Under the pieces are notes generated by a model. That model did no database searches, was not told the DNA's origin, and worked only from the letters and a program-made list of their open reading frames with translations. DNA of 18,986 nucleotides. Origin: an uncultured Victivallales bacterium (GTDB lineage: Bacteria > Verrucomicrobiota > Lentisphaeria > Oligosphaerales > JAFGRS01). Below are positions 15,273 to 18,986 of this stretch, piece by piece. The stretch lies in assembly GCA_903834675.1 (NCBI GenBank), contig CAILKC010000842.1, forward strand, positions 1 through 18,986. Direction: 5' to 3'. The position numbers and the translations under genes are program-made. The number at the start of each line of letters is the position of its first letter. Positions within the stretch are counted from its first letter, which is position 1.

Positions 15273-15455
15273 TGGCTTCCGCAGGCCGAACTCGCGGCTA
15301 CCGTGTCCGAGGACTTCAGCAGGCTGGCTTCGGACTTCAGCAGCTTCCCCGGCGGGACGATCAGAAACGTCCTCCTGCGGACCGCGTTCGAGGCGGCGAC
15401 CGATGGACAGACGATCACCGACGCCATCCTGCGCCGGTGCGCCGATGACGAGCAG
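15273..15455 (+). pseudogene. Remnant of an AAA+ ATPase C-terminus
   Basis: About 61 codons translate to a recognisable AAA+ lid and C-terminal segment: LPQAELAATVSEDFSRLASDF, then GGTIRNVLLRTAFEAA, then ITDAILRRCADDE (split here). This matches the general pattern LA-x2-F...GG-x-IRN-x2-LRAAF-x-AA...IT seen in AAA+ ATPases such as those linked to contractile injection (eCIS) loci. No Walker A, Walker B or sensor 1 lies upstream in any plus frame: that DNA is hairpins and the inverted-repeat element. The frame continues past 15455 as non-protein-like sequence to a stop at 15672. No Shine-Dalgarno precedes the nearby ATG 15222. It is therefore a 5'-truncated relic, and the rest of the 14916-15701 spacer holds no gene. 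Confidence 0.6.
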
Positions 15456-15561
15456 CCGCTACGGAAGGAGCGGCAGAGCCTCGGCTCTTGCGGAAAGAGA
15501 CGACTGCGGTGCGCCAGGGGCTATCCTGCCGGTCCGTCGCATTCGTACCGCCTCAGCCTGA

Positions 15562-15589
15562 TTGCATTGCAGGAAGTGGCTTGTATTGT
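15562..15589 (+). promoter_or_regulatory. Weak candidate promoter upstream of the subtilase fusion
   Basis: TTGCAT (15562-15567), 16 nt and TATTGT (15584-15589) form a possible -35/-10 pair about 110 nt before GTG 15702. CCGACG/CGTCGG and AGCAC/GTGCT short stems lie between it and the gene. The match was found by eye and is tentative. Confidence 0.28.
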
Positions 15590-15690
15590 GGACGATTGCG
15601 CGGACCGAATGAGGGTGGTGGTTGGGAAATTCCGACGGAGTCCGCGTCGGGGGGTGAAGCACCGCGAGTGCTGAGCGGGGACGCTCTGAG

Positions 15691-15695
15691 AGGGG
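15691..15695 (+). promoter_or_regulatory. Shine-Dalgarno site deciding GTG start 15702
   Basis: AGGGG, within GAGAGGGG, lies 6 nt before GTG 15702. The in-frame TGA at 15687-15689 closes the frame upstream, so GTG 15702 is the first available start and is followed by a signal-anchor sequence. Confidence 0.75.
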
Positions 15696-15701
15696 AATGC
15701 A

Positions 15702-18700
15702 GTGAGAGGGCATCGACCACAGCCTCATGGCTCGACCTGGCAGTCGGCAAGGCGTGTCATCCTCGGGGTTGCATGCGTACTCGCCTTGGGTATCGTCTGC
15801 CTCTTTTCCTGGCGAGAGAGGGTGCAGCCGCATGTTCCCCCCGGTCTGGCCACGCCGGAAGCCGTGACCGTCGCGAAGCCTGTCGCCCCGGGGCAACACA
15901 GCCAACCCGGTCTGCCGGAACTGCTTCCAGCCTCACCGAAGCAGCACGCGGCCTCGTTACCTACGACGACCCCGCGCTTGACGACCCGCCTCGACGCTGG
16001 GACCTCGTCGGTCGAGTACGTCAAGGACGAACTGCTGATCAGGTTCAACCGGGGGGGTTCCGATGCACAGATTGCCGGAGTCTTGGGCAAACACCAGTTG
16101 CAGCGCGTCGCGGACAAGGATGACCTGCTGTCGAAGATCGGCTATGTCAAAGTCAGGACCGTAGCCGATGCCGATATCGTTGGCCTGGTTCGGAGACTCC
16201 AGGCGGACGAGCGCCTGCTGGTGAAGACAGCGGAGCCGAATTTCATTGCGAAGGCATTGGCAGGCGAAGCGGTGACAGACCCCCTGTATGGACAGCAGTG
16301 GTACGTGCAGGCGGGCGGGTTCGACAAGGCATGGGAACTCCTCAAGAACCCGATTCCTGTTACCGTGGCGGTCGTCGACACCGGCGTGGACTCAAGCCAT
16401 CCCGATCTCGCCGGGAAGTGCCTCCCCGGCATCTGCCTGATCGGCGGTTCTACCGAGACGACCGACGACCACGGGCACGGAACCTTTGTCGCGGGAATCA
16501 TCGCAGCAGCGTGGAATGACATCGGGATTCGCGGGCTCTGCCCGTCGGCGCGGATACTGTCTGTCAAAGTGCTGGATCAGCAGGGGTGCGGTACCTACTA
16601 CGACGTGGCGCGGGGTATCATCTGTGCGGCAGACCAGCAAGCCCGTGTGATCAACCTCAGTCTTGGCGGCTATGCGTACTCAGACGCACTTCAGGCAGCC
16701 ACGGACTATGCGCTGAGCAATGGCTGCGTCCTGGTAGCCGCTGGCGGTAATGACGGCACGGATGCCGTCATCTATCCTGCCGGTTACCCCGATGTCATTG
16801 GGGTGGGCGCTCTGGGGCGGAACGGTCAGGTCGCGCCATTCTCGAATCGCGGACCGCACATCGATATCGCGGCTCCCGGCGAGAATGTCCTCTCGACCTC
16901 GGCTAACGGCGGGTATATCACAGTGTCGGGGACCTCGGCGTCGACGGCCATGGTCTCGTCGTTGGTTGCTCTGCTGATCGCAGGCCGTGGGGATCTGTCG
17001 GCCGCGGCCATCAGGCGATTGGTGACCCTATCCGCGGTCGACCTGGGCGAGACCGGACGCGATGATCTCTACGGGTATGGGAGGGTGGATGCGGCGACAG
17101 GGCTGGGCACAAGTATCAGCAGTTTCCATGATCTGGCAGTGAGAAGCGTGACAATCGATCCGCTTGTCTTCGTGGAGGGCAAACCGACGTATGTGGTGGT
17201 CACCCTTGAGAATGCCGGCACTTTCCCGGAGGAGACATGCACCGTGGTGCTGAACCGTCTTGTCGATGGCCGGAAGACAGAGGTTGGCCGCCTGGAGAAT
17301 GTGCTGGTCGCGGGCACGAGAACCGTCGAATTCAGGTGGGAGCCTGAGGCAGGCGTAACCCAGGTTCAGTTCGAGGCTACGGTCCTATGTGACGCCGATG
17401 CGGACCTATCCAACAACACGCGACCATCATGCGCGATGACACTGACAGTTCAGCAAGGGATACATGTCCTTTACGCAACTGAGCCGCCGGTACATCAGTG
17501 GATTGCCTATCAAGCATTCAAGAAACTCAACAGCCAAGGCCAAATGTCATCTAGCATGGAGGCTGAATTCCAAGACCATATTGGAGCAACAAGCGATAGT
17601 GATTCGCATCTCCTTGCGAACTGGCAAGTCGCAAGCACGTCATGGGAAGATGTTGACAACACACCCGCTATTGATGGTTACGAATTACTCGAAGGAACGT
17701 GGGAGGAGGATGGTAAGGCTTGGGATTGGTCGTATCTGCGTCCGATGACCCATTTCTGGCATCCTCATTCTACCTATGATCACGGACTAGACTTGAACCA
17801 TAGCGCTCTTAAAGCAGCACAAGACAATTTCGCCACTGCCATTGCCGCCTACCAGGAATCTGGAAATAATGGCAAGGCAAGGGCCTTTTACTGGCTCGGT
17901 CGCACAGCTCACCTGCTTATGGATATGTCAGTGCCAGCGCATGTCGGAGGACATTATCATGATCTAAGTGACGGTTATGAGACATTCACAAAGTCAAACG
18001 GCGTGTACCGGAATATCACTTCGGCAAGCGAAAATACGGAGATTCCAAACTACAACAACCTGCCCGATAAACTTATTGATGAACAACCCACCGCCGCCGA
18101 TCGGATCCTTACCCGGTTGGTGTGGAATTTGGCTGAACATGCTGATGACTTTGGCGCGTATTGCGAGTCTAAATATTCTACTCTTGGGATTTTTAATCAA
18201 CATGACCCAGGAGATTCTCCTGCTGATAACGTCAAAGAACTGTCAAACTATCTGAATGATTGGTCCGTCCAACAACAGCATCTCGAATCCCGTGCCATCG
18301 GCTATGTCGCTGCACTCTACAAGTTGTTTTGGGAGCGGACCGAGCAATACCGGGTGCAGGCGAGCGCCCCGCTGACACTTACGATGTCGGCGAACCCTGA
18401 CCCGGTGGTGCCGGGCTGGCACGTAACCTACACGCTGACCGTTGCCAACCGGGGCACGGCGGGCCTGTCAGGCGTAGTGTTGCGGTTCGTGACTCCGGAG
18501 TACTGCAGTTTCTCGATCGAGAGTCGGTCGGGAACCTCGCCGCGGGCGGACGGCGTAGGAAGCTACACATCTGGCCGCGTGGCACGATGGACGCTGGGGA
18601 CGCTGGCCGCGGGTGAGTGCCGGACGGTGACCGTGTCGGCGTCAGTCTCTGGCTATAGCGCGAGTGGAACACTGATCCAGGCGAGCGCCGAGGTCACTGC

Positions 18701-18986
18701 AGGCAACGGCGACACCGCCGCGGCCACGGCCACGGTCGTGGTGGACAACTCACCCACCGTGTGGCTGCGACTGGATGAAGACCACGACCCGGTGCAACCG
18801 GGTGAGCCGCTCTGTTACACTCTGACCTACGCAAATCGCACGGCTGTAAGTGCGCCCGGCGTTGTCGTCCGCATGGTCGTGCCCGAGGGGACAACCATGG
18901 TGGCGGCGAGCGACGGCGGCACGGTGAGCGATGGCATCGTGCAGTGGTCCGTAGGCACGCTCAGTCCGGAGGAAAGCGGGCAGCGA
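15702..18986 (+). CDS. Membrane-anchored subtilisin-like protease fused to CARDB, zinc-PLC-like and DUF11 domains (3' end outside window)
   Basis: One uninterrupted frame of 1095 codons runs off the window. After a basic cytoplasmic tail, residues 19-37 (VILGVACVLALGIVCLFSW) form a signal anchor, then a Pro-rich linker. Residues 104-188 (VKDELLIRFNRGG onward) resemble a subtilase prodomain. Residues 193-468 are an S8 peptidase with D226 (VAVVDTGVD), H259 (HGHGTFVAG), oxyanion N350 (GGNDG) and S412 (SGTSAS). Residues 476-586 look CARDB-like. Residues 587-880 resemble zinc-dependent phospholipase C: H598 (VHQW), THFWHPH at 683-689, and H737-x3-D741-x5-H747 in HLLMDMSVPAH. This stretch is AT-richer. 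DUF11-type repeats follow (NPDPVVPG near 897; HDPVQPG near 1023), the second cut by the window edge. The role is probably secreted or surface proteolysis plus lipid or phosphoester hydrolysis. The GTSMAxP consensus is altered, so protease activity is likely but unproven. Confidence 0.88.
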   Translation, partial: MRGHRPQPHGSTWQSARRVILGVACVLALGIVCLFSWRERVQPHVPPGLATPEAVTVAKPVAPGQHSQPGLPELLPASPKQHAASLPTTTPRLTTRLDAGTSSVEYVKDELLIRFNRGGSDAQIAGVLGKHQLQRVADKDDLLSKIGYVKVRTVADADIVGLVRRLQADERLLVKTAEPNFIAKALAGEAVTDPLYGQQWYVQAGGFDKAWELLKNPIPVTVAVVDTGVDSSHPDLAGKCLPGICLIGGSTETTDDHGHGTFVAGIIAAAWNDIGIRGLCPSARILSVKVLDQQGCGTYYDVARGIICAADQQARVINLSLGGYAYSDALQAATDYALSNGCVLVAAGGNDGTDAVIYPAGYPDVIGVGALGRNGQVAPFSNRGPHIDIAAPGENVLSTSANGGYITVSGTSASTAMVSSLVALLIAGRGDLSAAAIRRLVTLSAVDLGETGRDDLYGYGRVDAATGLGTSISSFHDLAVRSVTIDPLVFVEGKPTYVVVTLENAGTFPEETCTVVLNRLVDGRKTEVGRLENVLVAGTRTVEFRWEPEAGVTQVQFEATVLCDADADLSNNTRPSCAMTLTVQQGIHVLYATEPPVHQWIAYQAFKKLNSQGQMSSSMEAEFQDHIGATSDSDSHLLANWQVASTSWEDVDNTPAIDGYELLEGTWEEDGKAWDWSYLRPMTHFWHPHSTYDHGLDLNHSALKAAQDNFATAIAAYQESGNNGKARAFYWLGRTAHLLMDMSVPAHVGGHYHDLSDGYETFTKSNGVYRNITSASENTEIPNYNNLPDKLIDEQPTAADRILTRLVWNLAEHADDFGAYCESKYSTLGIFNQHDPGDSPADNVKELSNYLNDWSVQQQHLESRAIGYVAALYKLFWERTEQYRVQASAPLTLTMSANPDPVVPGWHVTYTLTVANRGTAGLSGVVLRFVTPEYCSFSIESRSGTSPRADGVGSYTSGRVARWTLGTLAAGECRTVTVSASVSGYSASGTLIQASAEVTAGNGDTAAATATVVVDNSPTVWLRLDEDHDPVQPGEPLCYTLTYANRTAVSAPGVVVRMVVPEGTTMVAASDGGTVSDGIVQWSVGTLSPEESGQR

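Noticed and set aside
14976..15674. Intact 232-aa gene covering the AAA+ fragment
   Set aside because: Only about 61 codons look protein-like. The rest reads through an inverted-repeat element and hairpins and ends in non-protein-like sequence. It is treated as a relic.
15488..16123. 211-codon plus-strand frame overlapping the start of the subtilase gene
   Set aside because: It is out of frame with the protease, whose frame carries the signal anchor and prodomain and has the Shine-Dalgarno site. It is a shadow.
17464..18255. Separate small genes inside the AT-rich island
   Set aside because: Both plus- and minus-strand short frames are out of phase with the continuous fusion frame, which carries the PLC-like motifs.

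Overview
This is a high-GC bacterial window, roughly two-thirds G+C outside one island. It carries carbohydrate-catabolism and secreted-protein genes separated by repeat-rich spacers. GH141-like beta-helix proteins, a sulfatase, a GHL6-type glycosidase and amidohydrolase pairs occur together with intergenic motifs of the CACAGAGG, CACCAAGA and GAACGTC kinds. In my recollection this mix is typical of PVC-superphylum bacteria (Lentisphaerae/Kiritimatiellae, Planctomycetes, Verrucomicrobia) and of Armatimonadota-like genomes. The sequence contains no rRNA or other phylogenetic marker, so this is an inference.

Left part (1-8862, plus strand). A 57-bp tandem repeat runs to the start of a secreted GH141-like beta-helix protein with two CBM9-like domains (194-3154). 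It is followed at short spacing by two amidohydrolase-superfamily genes that overlap by 4 nt (3200-3952, 3949-4788). The first has lost nearly all metal ligands and the second keeps them. A spacer with seven 29-bp hairpin repeats (4829-5113) and a clear sigma70-type promoter (TATAAT at 5241) precedes a GHL6-like putative glycosidase (5308-7296). That gene abuts an unrecognised 521-aa gene (7297-8862).

Middle (8807-12143). An HD-domain phosphohydrolase lies on the minus strand (8807-10090), and its 3' end overlaps the 521-aa gene by 56 bp. A type I sulfatase without a signal peptide (10266-11804) diverges from it. Next comes a gene-free spacer made of a nested imperfect palindrome built from 9-nt units (11816-12102).

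Right part (12144-18986). A second GH141-like beta-helix protein with one CBM9-like domain (12144-14915) is followed by about 0.8 kb of non-coding and decayed DNA. This contains a MITE-like inverted repeat enclosing heptamer repeats, two hairpins, and the C-terminal remnant of an AAA+ ATPase. A very large open frame starts at GTG 15702 and runs off the window end with no stop. It encodes a membrane-anchored subtilisin-like protease, then a CARDB-like domain, then a zinc-phospholipase-C-like domain in markedly AT-richer DNA, then DUF11-type repeats. This multidomain fusion is the most unusual object in the window.

Functionally, the beta-helix proteins (predicted exported), the sulfatase, the GHL6-like protein and the intact amidohydrolase would fit stepwise breakdown of a sulfated or otherwise decorated polysaccharide. 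No transporter or sugar regulator is present to confirm this. The HD protein and the 521-aa gene look unrelated to that theme.
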